Shown: positions 31,801 through 40,967 of the stretch, one piece after another | Numbering within the stretch: the first letter of the stretch is position 1 | Layout: each line of letters opens with the position of its first letter | Source of the DNA: Actinoplanes couchii | GTDB taxonomy: Bacteria; Actinomycetota; Actinomycetes; Mycobacteriales; Micromonosporaceae | DNA length: 64,000 nt | Assembly (NCBI RefSeq): GCF_016862075.1 | Contig: NZ_BOMG01000040.1 | Location: forward strand, 1-64,000 | Direction: 5' to 3' | Made by a program: the position numbers and the translations under genes | The notes under the pieces: generated by a model | Seen by the model: the letters and a program-made list of their open reading frames with translations, nothing else | Database searches by the model: none | What the model was told of the DNA's origin: nothing

Positions 31801-32769
31801 TCAGATCGCCCCGTCGATGATCGCCAGCTCGTCGTCGGTCAGGGCGGGGAAGGCGAGAGCGCCCAGGTTGTGGTCGAGCTGCCCGGTCGAACTGGCCCCG
31901 ATCAGCGCCGAGGTGATCTCCGGCCGCCGCAGCACCCACTGCAGGGCCAGTTGGGCGAGGGTCTGACCGCGGTCGGCGGCCAGCTTGTTCAGGATCGTGG
32001 CCCGGCGCCGGTACTCGTCGGTGATCTGCTCCGGCTTGAGGAACGCGCTGGTCCGGGCGCGCGCCCCGGCCGGGATCCCGGTGAGGTACTTGTCGGTGAG
32101 CAGCCCCTGCGCCAGCGGCGAGTAGACGACCACCCCGAACCCGTCGGCGGTGGCGGTGTCGAGCAGCCCGTTCTCCTCGATGCTGCGGTCCAGGATCGAG
32201 TAGCGGGGCTGGTGCACCAGAAGCGGGACTCCGGCCACCCTGAGGAGAGCGGCGATCTCCGCCGTCCGCGCCGGGTCGTAGTTCGAGACACCCACGTAGA
32301 GCGCCTTGCCCCGTTGCACCGCCGACACCAGTGCGCCGACGGTCTCCTCGAGCGGCGTCGACAGGTCGGCCCGGTGGTGGTAGAAGACGTCCACGTAGTC
32401 GACGCCCAGGTCACGCAGGCTGTTGTCCAGCGACGACAGCAGCGACTTGCGGGAGCCGCCCTGCTGGTAGGGCCCGTCGCCGATCGGGTTGCCGGCCTTG
32501 GTGGTGAGGATCAGCTCGTCGCGGTGCCCGGCCAGGTCCCGGCGCAGCACCTTGCCGAAGAACTGCTGGGCGGCGCGGCTCGGGGGGCCGTACCGGTCGG
32601 CGTTGTCGAAGTGGGTGATCCCCAGCTCGAAGGCGTGCAACACGATCGCGCGCTGGGTGTCGTACGAGAAATCGGTCCCGAATTTCTGCCACAACCCGAG
32701 CGAGAAGACCGGCAGGTCCAGCCCGGAACGACCGGCCCGGCGATATTCGAGATTGTCATAGCGGCTCAT
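31801..32769 (-). CDS. Aldo/keto reductase
   Basis: A 322-residue NADPH-dependent (alpha/beta)8 reductase, YghZ/L-glyceraldehyde-3-phosphate reductase-like. The catalytic tetrad is visible: Asp and Tyr in THFDNADRYGPPSRAA, Lys in ILTTKAGNPIGDGPYQQGGS and His in DVFYHHRADLSTPLEE. Cofactor-binding elements are VGVSNYDPART, VVYSPLAQGLL and the C-terminal SALIGASSTGQLDHN. It would reduce small aldehydes or keto sugars. It is divergent from an SsuD-like monooxygenase and co-directional with the broken nitroreductase gene, with which it probably formed an operon. Confidence 0.9.
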   Translation of the reverse strand: MSRYDNLEYRRAGRSGLDLPVFSLGLWQKFGTDFSYDTQRAIVLHAFELGITHFDNADRYGPPSRAAQQFFGKVLRRDLAGHRDELILTTKAGNPIGDGPYQQGGSRKSLLSSLDNSLRDLGVDYVDVFYHHRADLSTPLEETVGALVSAVQRGKALYVGVSNYDPARTAEIAALLRVAGVPLLVHQPRYSILDRSIEENGLLDTATADGFGVVVYSPLAQGLLTDKYLTGIPAGARARTSAFLKPEQITDEYRRRATILNKLAADRGQTLAQLALQWVLRRPEITSALIGASSTGQLDHNLGALAFPALTDDELAIIDGAI

Positions 32770-32785
32770 CCGGTTAGACTAGCAA

Positions 32786-32804
32786 TCCTATAGAGCGAAT
32801 AGGA
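32786..32804. promoter_or_regulatory. Dyad in the divergent AKR/monooxygenase promoter region
   Basis: TCCTAT and ATAGGA form a 6-bp inverted repeat around a 7-nt spacer in the 41-nt gap between two divergent genes. Part of the right arm also supplies the RBS (AGGAGA) of the monooxygenase. It may be an operator for either promoter; the evidence is modest. Confidence 0.35.
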
Positions 32805-32810
32805 GATGCC

Positions 32811-33863
32811 GTGAGCCTCGAACTGCTCTGGTACATCCCGAACCAGGCCGACCCCGGGCACCGTGGCGACGACGTCGTCGCGGGTCACAACAGCCTGGAC
32901 ACCCTGACCGAGCAGGCGCTCGCCCTGGAGGAGCACGGTTGGGGCGGCGCCCTCCTCGGCACCGGCTGGGGCCGCCCGGACACCTTCACCGTCGCCACCG
33001 CGCTCACCGCCCGCACCACCACGTTCCAGCCGCTCATCGCGATCCGCCCGGGTTACTGGAAGCCGGCGAACTTCGCGGCCGCCGCCGCCACCCTCGATCA
33101 TCTGTCCGGCGGCCGGGTCCTCGTCAACATCGTCTCCGGCCAGGACAGACTCGCCGCCTACGGGGACGCCGAGGACGACCAGGCGCAGCGTTACGCCCGC
33201 ACCCGCGAGTTCCTGCAGCTCACCCGCAAGCTCTGGACCGAGGAGAACGTCACCTTCCACGGCGAGCACTTCCGGGTCACCGACTCGACCCTGGCGCTGC
33301 GCCCGCCCCGGCCGCCCCGGCTCTACTTCGGCGGCGCGTCCCCGGCCGCCGAACGGGTCGCCGCCGCCGAGGCCGACGTGCAACTGTTCTGGGGCGAGCC
33401 CCTGGACGGTGTCGCCGGGCGCATCGACCGACTCAAACAGCTCAGCGGCGAGGTCGGCCGGGACCACGCCCCGCTCGAATTCGGCCTGCGCATCACCACG
33501 CTGATCCGCGACACCACCGAACAGGCGTGGGCCGACGCCGAGGCCAAGGTCCAGCAGATGGCCGCCGGCGCGATCGCCCCGAACCGCGACATCCGCACCA
33601 CCGCGGTCGGCCAGCAGCGCCTCTTCGACCTGGCGGCCCGCGGCGAGGTCCTCGACGACAACCTCTACACGACACCCGGCAGATTCGGCGGCGGCGGCGC
33701 GGCCACCACATGGCTGGTCGGCACGGCCGCCGAGGTGGCGCGCTCGCTGCGCAGATACCAGGCGCTCGGCGTCAGCCACTTCGTCCTGTCCGACACGCCG
33801 TACCTCCCGGAGATCAAAAGACAAGGAGATCAACTTCTTCCCCTTCTCCGTACGCCCGTCTAA
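32811..33863 (+). CDS. LLM flavin-dependent monooxygenase (SsuD-like)
   Basis: A 350-residue luciferase-like TIM-barrel protein close to FMNH2-dependent alkanesulfonate monooxygenase. Signs: LELLWYIPNQADP, HGWGGALLGTGWGRPDTFT, AIRPGYWKPANFAAAAATLD, LSGGRVLVNIVSGQDRLAAY and RLYFGGASPAAERVAAA. It starts at GTG 32811 with AGGAGA. SsuD-type enzymes release sulfite from sulfonates, but no transporter (ssuABC) or flavin reductase is adjacent, so another substrate is possible. Divergent from the aldo/keto reductase. Confidence 0.87.
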   Translation: MSLELLWYIPNQADPGHRGDDVVAGHNSLDTLTEQALALEEHGWGGALLGTGWGRPDTFTVATALTARTTTFQPLIAIRPGYWKPANFAAAAATLDHLSGGRVLVNIVSGQDRLAAYGDAEDDQAQRYARTREFLQLTRKLWTEENVTFHGEHFRVTDSTLALRPPRPPRLYFGGASPAAERVAAAEADVQLFWGEPLDGVAGRIDRLKQLSGEVGRDHAPLEFGLRITTLIRDTTEQAWADAEAKVQQMAAGAIAPNRDIRTTAVGQQRLFDLAARGEVLDDNLYTTPGRFGGGGAATTWLVGTAAEVARSLRRYQALGVSHFVLSDTPYLPEIKRQGDQLLPLLRTPV

Positions 33864-33912
33864 GGCCCTGTCCCGTCCCCGCGACGCAGGCGTGCCCTCC
33901 CGGCCGCCCCGC

Positions 33913-33998
33913 GACCGCCGGGGCACGCCGACGCCGTCGCGGTCACCCCCTGGATCCCCGTGACTGCCGGGGTACGCCGACGCCATCGCGGTCACCCC
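33913..33998. repeat. Two-copy 37-bp direct repeat (49-bp period)
   Basis: 33913-33949 and 33962-33998 match at all but three or so positions (GACnGCCGGGGnACGCCGAC...). They lie in the 241-nt gap between the SsuD-like gene and its convergent neighbour. No coding sense or hairpin was seen. It looks like a tandem duplication. Confidence 0.65.
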
Positions 33999-34070
33999 GT
34001 GCGCCGCGCGGCCTGTTCCCGGGCCGAGGTTGGGGGCGCCGTGTTCCGTACCGGCGAATGGAAGAAATGA

Positions 34071-34096
34071 CCGCCCCGGACGCAAATCCGGGGCGG
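34071..34096. terminator. Terminator hairpin between convergent genes
   Basis: CCGCCCCGGA pairs with TCCGGGGCGG around a CGCAAA loop, a 10-bp perfect stem 8 nt past the stop of the minus-strand lipoprotein gene. It can serve both directions. Confidence 0.75.
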
Positions 34097-34104
34097 CCGG
34101 GCGG

Positions 34105-35508
34105 TCAGGACTGGGGGAGCACCCGGGCGATCTTGATCGTTGTTGTCGTGCCTCCGGTGGCCGGGTAGGCGGCGCTGCCGTCGGGGTACGACTTGAAGGC
34201 CTGGTAGTCGTGATCCTTTGCGGACAGTGACAGGCGGGCGCCTACCGCCTTGCCGGTGGACGCGTCGTAGACCTGGGCGGCCAGGCCGGCGCCGGACTGC
34301 CAGGAGAGCAGCATGCGATTCGGGCCGTAGGTGACCAGGTGCGGGTGCTTCGACGCGACTCCGGTCCGGATCGTGGTGGTGGATCTGCCGGTGGTGAACT
34401 TCTCCAGGCGGACCGTGCCGCCCTGGCTCCACGCCGTCCAGTAACCCTTCGACTTCGCCAGGATCAGGTCGCCGCCGAACAGGGTGCCGTCGCAGGTGCC
34501 GGTGGCCACCGTGCGGTACGGGTTCGGCTGCGCGATCCGGCAATCGTTGTCGGTCGCGCACACGGCGGCGAATCGTTTCGTCCGGGGATCCCAGACGATC
34601 CGGGACGTCCACGCGTGGCTGCAACCGACCTCGGCGGCGTCCTTGTGCCCGGCGACCAGGTTGCCGCTCCTGTTCACCACCTGGATCCGGTCGCCCTGGT
34701 GGATGTCGACACAGTTGCCGTTCTTCACGGTGATGGCGACGCCGAAGTACGCCGCCCAGTCGGAGCCGTTGGTGGCCAGCCGGCCGTGGTGCTGGTACCA
34801 CCAGACGAACCGGGCGCCGTCGGAGTAGCCGGTGCGGCTGCCGGTCAGGTTGGTGACCTGGCGCTGCCACACCTGTTTGCCGTTGTTGTCGAAACGGATC
34901 ATGTGCATGGTGTTGCACGGGCTGGACTCGCCGCCGCAGAGCGGGCCGCTGCCGCAGTTGCCCTTGCGGGTGAGCAGGATGACGCCGCCGGTCGCGTCGG
35001 CCTGGACATCCTGCAGGTCGATGCCGGTGAAGCTGGTCGGTGTGCCCACCAGCTTGTCGTCGCAGCCGAGTCGGCCGAGGTGGACCTTGCCGTCGGTGCC
35101 GAGCCAGGCCAGCCACGAGGTGCCGTCGGGGCGGGCGGCCAGCGCCATCGGCAGCTTCTCGGTGTCGCCCTCGTTGCCGTAGCCAGTGACCTTGGACGGC
35201 AGGCTGACCGTGGTGACCTTGGTGGCCGGCTTGGCGGCGACCGGGCGGGCGCAGCCGCCGGCAGTCGTTTTCGCCCCGGCGACGGCGGAGGCCGAGGCCG
35301 GGGCGGAGCCGGAGGCGGCCGGGGTAGCCGGTGCCGAGCCGTTCGCCGGAGCCGCGGCCGCGGAGACCGGGGCCGATGCGGGCAGCGAGCCGTTCGCCGG
35401 AGCGGCGGTCTCCTCAGCCGAGGACGACGGCGCGGGTGAGCACGCTCCCATGACAAAAGCGGCAAGTGCGGCAATGGAAGCCGCAAGCAGGGTTCTCCGG
35501 GCTCGCAT
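34105..35508 (-). CDS. Large predicted lipoprotein, probable beta-propeller
   Basis: A 467-residue protein with a lipoprotein signal (MRARRTLLAASIAALAAFV, lipobox MGAC) and an Ala/Pro/Ser-rich linker (~24-85) carrying repeats of APANGS. The C-terminal ~380 residues consist of recurring strand-turn units such as TSWLAWLGTDGKVHLGRLG, GVILLTRKGNCGSG, DGARFVWWYQHHGR and NRMLLSWQSGAGLAAQVYD. This is consistent with a secreted beta-propeller or WD-like sensor or binding protein. Paired cysteines suggest disulfides (GNCGSGPLCGG, PCNT). No enzymatic motif is recognised. It is monocistronic, ending in a strong terminator. Function unknown. Confidence 0.75.
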   Translation of the reverse strand: MRARRTLLAASIAALAAFVMGACSPAPSSSAEETAAPANGSLPASAPVSAAAAPANGSAPATPAASGSAPASASAVAGAKTTAGGCARPVAAKPATKVTTVSLPSKVTGYGNEGDTEKLPMALAARPDGTSWLAWLGTDGKVHLGRLGCDDKLVGTPTSFTGIDLQDVQADATGGVILLTRKGNCGSGPLCGGESSPCNTMHMIRFDNNGKQVWQRQVTNLTGSRTGYSDGARFVWWYQHHGRLATNGSDWAAYFGVAITVKNGNCVDIHQGDRIQVVNRSGNLVAGHKDAAEVGCSHAWTSRIVWDPRTKRFAAVCATDNDCRIAQPNPYRTVATGTCDGTLFGGDLILAKSKGYWTAWSQGGTVRLEKFTTGRSTTTIRTGVASKHPHLVTYGPNRMLLSWQSGAGLAAQVYDASTGKAVGARLSLSAKDHDYQAFKSYPDGSAAYPATGGTTTTIKIARVLPQS

Positions 35509-35697
35509 GTCCTTTTCCTCGATTGTTTTAAGTTTTGGTTAGGGGCGTCTTAATCAGCGCTTCATGATCCGCGCATCGACAGACCTTACCGGTCCCCGGC
35601 CGCTCATCAAACTGCCACCCGCCTGTCGCCGGACGTCCGTTGTCCCCTTCACCACCTGCGCGGAATCATGCTCGCCAATAGAACCCTCGGAGGACCG

Positions 35698-36540
35698 ATG
35701 GCCCGCCCGCGCATTTCCGTAGTCATTCCCGCGTACAACGAAGAATCAATGATCGGCCCGTGCCTGAATGCCGTTCTGGGGCAGTCCCGGCCCGCTGACA
35801 AGATCATCGTCGTCGACAACAATTCGACCGACCGGACCGCGGAAATTCTGCGTGAATTCCGGGGGACGGTGATCGTGCTGGACGAGACGCGGCAGGGGGT
35901 TCAGCATGCCCGTAACCGGGGACTGAACGCGGCGACCGGGGACGTGATCGTACGGATCGACGCGGACACCCGGCTGCCGAAGGGTCACCTGGCCGCGGTG
36001 GAGGACACGTTCAGCGACCCGATGGTGGACGCGGCGACCGGGCCGGTGCAGTACTACGACGTGCCGATGCCGCGGGCGGTGGCCCGGGGCGACGCGCTGG
36101 TCCGCAGCATCTGGACGGTGCCGAACGGGCGCCTGGACTGGATCTTCGGCGCGAACATGGCGATCCGCCGGACGGCCTGGGAGACGGTGTCGGCGGGGCT
36201 CTGCGACGGCGAGGGTGTGCACGAGGACCTGGATCTGGGCATGCACCTGCGGGCCGGCGGGCACACCGTGCGGTACGAGCGGCGACTGGTGGCCGGGACG
36301 TCGTCACGCCGGGTCAAGGGTGACTTCTCCGGGTTCCGGCAGTACCTGCTGATGACCGAGCGCGGGTACTCCCAGCACATCGGCCGTCTGCGCCGGGGGT
36401 CGTACGCGCGGGCCTGGATGACCGCGCGGCTGCTGCTGGTGATGTTCCCGGTGCTGCGCTGGCTGCACACCAACCATCACCGGCGCCACGAGCTGCCGAT
36501 GGTGGTCCGCAAGAACCCGATGGCCGAAGCCGTCGACTGA
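35698..36540 (+). CDS. Family 2 glycosyltransferase
   Basis: A 280-residue GT-A glycosyltransferase; ATG 35698 is chosen because GGAGG lies 6-8 nt upstream. It opens with RPRISVVIPAYNEESMIGPC. Nucleotide-sugar binding residues follow in IIVVDNNSTDRTAEILREF, the metal-binding DxD appears as RIDADTRLP, and the acceptor region has VHEDLDLGMHLRAGGH (the ED motif). The C-terminal part has a weakly hydrophobic, Arg-rich stretch (LLLVMFPVLRWLHTNHHRRH) that may associate with the membrane. It probably adds a sugar to a lipid or wall polymer; the substrate is unknown. Confidence 0.88.
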   Translation: MARPRISVVIPAYNEESMIGPCLNAVLGQSRPADKIIVVDNNSTDRTAEILREFRGTVIVLDETRQGVQHARNRGLNAATGDVIVRIDADTRLPKGHLAAVEDTFSDPMVDAATGPVQYYDVPMPRAVARGDALVRSIWTVPNGRLDWIFGANMAIRRTAWETVSAGLCDGEGVHEDLDLGMHLRAGGHTVRYERRLVAGTSSRRVKGDFSGFRQYLLMTERGYSQHIGRLRRGSYARAWMTARLLLVMFPVLRWLHTNHHRRHELPMVVRKNPMAEAVD

Positions 36541-36546
36541 CCGCGA

Positions 36547-36861
36547 TCAGGCGGGTTTGACCTGCGGGTTCACGCCGGGAACGGCGGTCTGGGCGCGCAG
36601 GTCGGCCAGGGCCTGCCGGGCGCTGACCGCGCCGTCGGCGGTGAGCCGGTAGAAGCGGCGGGCCGGGCGGCCCTGCTCGGCGGGGTCGATCTCCTCCCAG
36701 CGGGCCTCGACCCAGCCGGCGTCCTGGAGGCGGTGCAGGATCGGGTAGAGGCTGCCGCTGGCGAGCCCGGTGGCCTGCATCAGGTCGAGACCGTAGCGGT
36801 CCGCTCCGGGGTCGGCGAGGAGCGCGGCGAGAATCCGCGCGGTCGGTACGGTGATCCGCAT
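36547..36861 (-). CDS. PadR-family transcriptional regulator
   Basis: A 104-residue PadR winged-helix protein: TARILAALLADPGADRYGLD, MQATGLASGSLYPILHRLQD, AGWVEARWEE and PARRFYRLTADGAVSARQAL. It stops 6 nt from the stop of the convergent glycosyltransferase gene. Upstream of its start, CTAT-N11-ATAG (about 36873-36891) could be an operator. There is no partner gene on the same strand, so its target may be the divergent serine dehydratase gene or itself. Confidence 0.85.
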   Translation of the reverse strand: MRITVPTARILAALLADPGADRYGLDLMQATGLASGSLYPILHRLQDAGWVEARWEEIDPAEQGRPARRFYRLTADGAVSARQALADLRAQTAVPGVNPQVKPA

Positions 36862-36991
36862 GCCGCCACTCTATCGGAACTCTACATAGGGTCAAGTCGG
36901 AGTCGGCCGCTGAACCGCCGGCGACCTCGCTCACGTAACCAACTCCGTCGGTATCCCCACCCCCGGCCGCCGGCGCACAAAGGAGTGCATC

Positions 36992-38332
36992 GTGAGCTCT
37001 GACCAGCACATCTCCGTTTTCGACCTGTTCTCGATCGGTATCGGCCCGTCGAGTTCGCACACCGTCGGGCCGATGCGGGCGGCCCGGATGTTCGCCGCCC
37101 GGGCCGGTTCGATCCCCGGCGTGACCCGTGTGCGCGCCGAGATGTTCGGTTCGCTGGGCGCGACCGGGCACGGGCACGGCACTCCGAAGGCCGTACTGCT
37201 GGGCCTGGAGGGCGACAGCCCGGAGACCGTGGACGTGATCGCCGCCGACGCCCGGGCCGCCCGGATCCACGCCGACGGCCGGCTGCGGCTGATGCGCGAG
37301 CGCGAGATCGGCGTCGACCTGGTGCTGCACCGCCGCAAGTCCCTGCCGGGCCACCCGAACGGGATGCTGTTCACCGCGCTGGACGCGACCGGTACCGAGT
37401 TGCTGCGACGGGTCTACTTCTCGGTCGGCGGCGGATTCGTGGTGGATTCGGTCGGCGGGTCCGGTGGGACGATCGCACCCCACCGTTACTCATCGGCCGC
37501 CGAGCTGCTGGCCGAGACGAACGCCACCGGGCTGTCGATCTCCCGGTTGATGCTGGCGAACGAGGGCGTCCGGCGTACCGAAGCGGAGATCAAATCCGGT
37601 CTGCTGGACATCTGGCAGGTGATGAACGACTGCATCGACGCCGGGCTGGACGCGGAGGGCGTACTGCCCGGGGGTCTGAAGGTCCGTCGCCGGGCCGCCA
37701 CCACCGCCCGGCAGTTGCGGGTCGCCGGGGACCGCGCCGAGCTGGCGATGGAGTGGCTGACCGTCTACGCGATGGCGGTGAACGAGGAGAACGCGGCAGG
37801 CGGCCGGGTGGTGACCGCGCCCACCAACGGCGCGGCCGGCATCATCCCGGCGGTGCTGCGCTACTACCTGGACTTCGTGCCGGGTGCGGACAAGGAGGGT
37901 GTGGTCCGCTACCTGCTGACCGCGGGCGCGATCGGGCTGCTGTTCAAGCGCAACGCCAGCATCTCCGGGGCCGAGGTGGGCTGTCAGGGTGAGGTGGGGT
38001 CGGCGTGCGCGATGGCGGCGGCCGGGCTGGCCGAGGTGCTGGGCGGCACGCCGGAGCAGGTGGAGAACGCCGCCGAGATCGGGATGGAGCACAACCTGGG
38101 CCTGACCTGCGATCCGGTCGGTGGCCTGGTACAGATCCCGTGCATCGAGCGCAACGGCATGGCCGCGGTGAAAGCGGTGACCGCGGCCCGGATGGCGTTG
38201 CGGGGCGACGGCCGGCACCACGTCTCCCTGGACAAGGTCATCAAGACCATGAAGGAGACCGGCGCCGACATGAAGGACAAGTACAAGGAGACCGCGCGGG
38301 GCGGGCTCGCGGTGAACGTCATCGAGTGCTGA
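36992..38332 (+). CDS. sdaA: L-serine ammonia-lyase (iron-sulfur, single chain)
   Basis: A 446-residue iron-sulfur L-serine dehydratase converting L-serine to pyruvate and ammonia. The fused beta and alpha domains are in one chain: [20 protein letters not shown] and [20 protein letters not shown] in the N-terminal half; [40 protein letters not shown] and [16 protein letters not shown] in the C-terminal half. The three cluster cysteines fall in [18 protein letters not shown] and IPCIER. It starts at GTG 36992 with AAAGGAG upstream. Full-length and intact. A glycine riboswitch was looked for upstream but not seen. Confidence 0.93.
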   Translation: MSSDQHISVFDLFSIGIGPSSSHTVGPMRAARMFAARAGSIPGVTRVRAEMFGSLGATGHGHGTPKAVLLGLEGDSPETVDVIAADARAARIHADGRLRLMREREIGVDLVLHRRKSLPGHPNGMLFTALDATGTELLRRVYFSVGGGFVVDSVGGSGGTIAPHRYSSAAELLAETNATGLSISRLMLANEGVRRTEAEIKSGLLDIWQVMNDCIDAGLDAEGVLPGGLKVRRRAATTARQLRVAGDRAELAMEWLTVYAMAVNEENAAGGRVVTAPTNGAAGIIPAVLRYYLDFVPGADKEGVVRYLLTAGAIGLLFKRNASISGAEVGCQGEVGSACAMAAAGLAEVLGGTPEQVENAAEIGMEHNLGLTCDPVGGLVQIPCIERNGMAAVKAVTAARMALRGDGRHHVSLDKVIKTMKETGADMKDKYKETARGGLAVNVIEC

Positions 38333-38393
38333 CGTTTCCTGTCCTTGACAAGAAAGTGACGGGCATCAACACTTCGAAACATTCCCCCGTAGC

Positions 38394-38405
38394 GTTAGCG
38401 CTAAC
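38394..38405. promoter_or_regulatory. LacI-type operator upstream of the GH43-AbfB gene
   Basis: GTTAGCGCTAAC is a perfect 12-bp palindrome 17 nt before the start codon. It shares the core AGCGCTAAC with the box at 5979-5992 in front of the double-GH43 gene, so one LacI-family repressor may control both GH43 loci. Confidence 0.65.
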
Positions 38406-38422
38406 ATTTGTTCGGAGATCTG

Positions 38423-39865
38423 ATGCCCCGAATCCTCACCCGCATCAGCAACATCCTCGCCACCTCCGTCCTGTTCCTCGCCGGCCTGGCCGCCCCCGCC
38501 AGCGCCCTCGACCCGTTCACCGGCTACCTGATGGCACACTTCATCGGGGAGTCGGCCCGTGGCGAGCAGATCTATCTCGCCCACAGCAAGGACGGTCTGA
38601 ACTGGACCGACTTGAACGCCGGCGGCCCCGCGCTGCTGTCCACCGTCGGCACCAAGGGCGTCCGGGATCCCGCGATCGTCCGTTCCCCCAACGGTGACAA
38701 GTACTGGATCATCGCCACCGACCTGCGGATCGCCAGCGGCACCTCGTGGGGCGACGCCTCCACCAAGGGCAGCAAGAATCTGGTCGTCTGGGAGTCCACC
38801 GACCTGGTCAACTGGTCGGTGCCCCGCCTGATCAACGTGGCCGGGGGCATCTCCGGCGCCGGTGACGCGTGGGCGCCCGAGGCGATCTGGAACCCGGCGA
38901 CAGGCGACTACGTCATCTACTGGGCGACGAACTCGACTCTCAACGGCGTCACCAAACACCGCATCTGGTACGTCCGGACCAGCGACTTCAAGACCGTGAC
39001 CGCACCGCAGCTCTACATCGACCGGGGATCCGGCCAGGGCATCATCGACACCCAGATCGTCGAGGTGGCCAACAGCCTCGGCGGCTACCGCTACTACCGG
39101 GCATCGGCCGACGGGCAGATCACCATCGAGGGCGCCAACACGATCCTCGGCACCTGGACCAGGCTCGGCGACCTGCAGCACCTCGGCATCTCCAACGGCG
39201 CCACCGGCGGCAACGTCGTCGAGGGCCCGATGTGGGCGCAGACCAACGGGCAGAACGAGTGGCACCTGTGGGTCGACCAGTACGCGACCGGCCGCGGGTA
39301 CATGCCGGTGCGGTCGACGAATCTGGGCGCGGCCACGAACTTCACCACCCGGACCGGCTACAGCCTGGGCACCACCACCAAGCGGCACGGGTCGATCCTG
39401 AACCTGACCGCCGCCGAGGAGACCCGGGTGCTGGCCAAGTGGGGCACGTCGGCGGTGCTGAAGCGGCTGCAGTCGTACAACAACCAGACCCGGTACGTAC
39501 GCCACTCGAACTTCGACGTCCGGATCGACGCGAGCGTGAGCCCGGCCCTGGACAGCCAGTTCCGGGTCGTGCCCGGGCTGGCGAACAGCTCCGGGTACGT
39601 GTCGTTCGAGTCGGTCAACTACCCGGGCCACTACCTGCGGCACTGGGACTACGACCTGCAGCTCGCGGCGAACGACGGCACCACGGCGTTCGCGGCGGAC
39701 GCCACGTTCAAGCAGGTGGCGGGGCTGGCCGACAGTTCGTGGTCGTCGTTCCAGTCGTACAACTACCCGACCCGGTACCTGCGGCACTACAACTATCTGC
39801 TGCGCATCGATCCGATCAGCACCACGACCGAGAAGGCGGACGCCACGTTCCGCGTCGTCTCCTGA
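38423..39865 (+). CDS. Secreted GH43 enzyme with AbfB (CBM42) domain
   Basis: A 480-residue exported enzyme from ATG 38423 (RBS GGAGAT) with a signal peptide ending APASALD. The GH43 five-bladed propeller spans ~30-330, with Asp in GVRDPAIVRSPNGDKYW, Asp in DTQIVEV and Glu in VVEGPMWAQTNG. The C-terminal ~345-480 is an AbfB trefoil with three repeats: TRYVRHSNFDVRID, GHYLRHWDYDLQLA and TRYLRHYNYLLRID. AbfB domains bind arabinose side chains, so an arabinofuranosidase- or arabinan-active enzyme is likely. A partial rearranged copy of its 3' part is at 30344-30622. Confidence 0.88.
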   Translation: MPRILTRISNILATSVLFLAGLAAPASALDPFTGYLMAHFIGESARGEQIYLAHSKDGLNWTDLNAGGPALLSTVGTKGVRDPAIVRSPNGDKYWIIATDLRIASGTSWGDASTKGSKNLVVWESTDLVNWSVPRLINVAGGISGAGDAWAPEAIWNPATGDYVIYWATNSTLNGVTKHRIWYVRTSDFKTVTAPQLYIDRGSGQGIIDTQIVEVANSLGGYRYYRASADGQITIEGANTILGTWTRLGDLQHLGISNGATGGNVVEGPMWAQTNGQNEWHLWVDQYATGRGYMPVRSTNLGAATNFTTRTGYSLGTTTKRHGSILNLTAAEETRVLAKWGTSAVLKRLQSYNNQTRYVRHSNFDVRIDASVSPALDSQFRVVPGLANSSGYVSFESVNYPGHYLRHWDYDLQLAANDGTTAFAADATFKQVAGLADSSWSSFQSYNYPTRYLRHYNYLLRIDPISTTTEKADATFRVVS

Positions 39866-39896
39866 GATAAGGGGCCGCCATGGCGGCCCCTTATCT
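39865..39896. terminator. Strong intrinsic terminator
   Basis: AGATAAGGGGCCGCC and its exact complement form a 32-nt perfect palindrome starting at the last base of the stop codon, followed by TTGTTG. This is the most canonical rho-independent terminator in the window. Confidence 0.9.
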
Positions 39897-39996
39897 TGTT
39901 GTCCGGCTGCAAGGTATCAATCAATGAAGGATGTCTCTCCCAATCCCGACAAGGCCGCACCGCCCCTGAGCCTGCTTCGCGCCTGAGGACCCGCCC

Positions 39997-40310
39997 GTGA
40001 CCGGGGTGCCACGGTATTCGGAACGTTGGGCCAGAAACGGAACCCCGCAATTGGCAGACGCCGGCTACGAAGGAGCAAGCCACGGCATCAGGACCCCGCC
40101 CCGGCAACCCGCCGCCGGCAAACCCATCGCCATCGCCAACGGCACCGTGAACCGGCTGCTACGCGGCCTGCGCTGGCCGGTCAGCATGGCGGAGCCCTAC
40201 TGACCGGCCGATGGAGAAAACTCCGGCACAGCACCATCAGCCCGAGCCGAATCGGCGACGTCGTCGCCACACGTCACCTCATGCACTTCGCATACCGATA
40301 CCTACCCTAA
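39997..40310 (+). pseudogene. IS5-type transposase remnant, frameshifted
   Basis: The first part (39997-40203) reads QLADAGYEGASHGIRTPPRQ and IANGTVNRLLRGLRWPVSM, the DDE region of an IS5-like DDE_Tnp_4 transposase. The frame then ends, and the continuation is in another frame to 40310: LLTGRWRKLRHSTISPSRIG, then DVVATRHLMHFAYRYLP, the family C-terminus. The catalytic N-terminal half is missing. The terminal inverted repeats could not be identified. It lies about 100 bp after the GH43-AbfB gene. Confidence 0.75.
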
Positions 40311-40681
40311 GCTCGCTGAGATCACCTCAATGGCTTCAGACCGCAGGCGAACGCTGACCGGGCGGCACGACCGATAGTTCTTGATCACGATGGTGGAAAC
40401 GAACATGGCTGGCTCCTGCGGCAACGTGAGTTCATGATCGCAGTGAATCCGCATATTAAGGTCCAAAAATCAGATCCCATTCTCGACGAGAGTCGCCCCT
40501 CGCCCTCTCAGAGGAGGGCGTGGAGCTCGGATCTGGCCGCGCCATGCCGGCCGATCGCCAAAGTCAGCCATGATCGAGTGCCGACTGGACAGGGTTGCGA
40601 GTTCAGCGACGAGTGGCCTGCCGATCACGATTGCGCGCGGAGAGCAACGCGCCAGACGCGGTGACATCGAACCCAGCAAGA
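40311..40681. other. Non-coding stretch with lower GC
   Basis: 371 nt following the transposase remnant, visibly less GC-rich than the surroundings (for example CGCATATTAAGGTCCAAAAA). No frame with actinomycete codon bias and no recognisable domain was seen. CCTCTCAGAGGAGGG gives a weak hairpin near 40501-40520. It is probably the tail of an IS element or degraded insertion DNA. Confidence 0.5.
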
Positions 40682-40720
40682 AATGGTGCCCATCGGACTG
40701 ATGGTCCGGTGGGCACCATT
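40682..40720. terminator. 17-bp-stem hairpin
   Basis: AATGGTGCCCA pairs with TGGGCACCATT, continuing with CGGAC/GTCCG, around TGATG. It directly abuts the end of the minus-strand sigma-factor remnant and may be that gene's terminator or a terminal repeat of an inserted element. Confidence 0.6.
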
Positions 40721-40721
40721 C

Positions 40722-40922
40722 TTACGAGCCGTCGGGGGAATCGGCGCCACACCGGTAAAGCGGCCATTTCTGGCAGGTGCGGATCATCGCCTGTTGCGTG
40801 GCGTCGGCCGCATCTTCCCGCGAGGCTCCCTGTGCGATCAGCGAGAACATGATCGGGGCGAAGTTCTGGCGTACGAACTCGTCACGCTCGTGTTCGAGAG
40901 TGAGGGCTCCGGCGGCGTTCAT
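40722..40922 (-). pseudogene. N-terminal remnant of an ECF-type sigma factor
   Basis: From ATG 40922, about 66 codons contain EHERDEFVRQNFAPIMFSLI then AQGASREDAADATQQAMIRT and CQKWPLY, which matches sigma-70 region 2.1-2.2 of actinomycete ECF factors (phrases such as GASRxDAEDAxQ). The frame then ends after CGADSPDGS. Regions 2.3-4 are missing. It is a truncated gene. Confidence 0.65.
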
Positions 40923-40967
40923 GGGGTGGACCACGAGAGGTACGACGCGGGTGCGGCGGACGCCCAC

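Noticed and set aside
33913..33998. CRISPR array
   Set aside because: Only two imperfect 37-bp copies with a 12-nt gap and no cas genes; better read as a tandem duplication.
36862..36991. Glycine- or serine-type riboswitch upstream of the serine dehydratase gene
   Set aside because: The 130-nt leader shows no glycine-riboswitch core pattern and is too short for a tandem aptamer.
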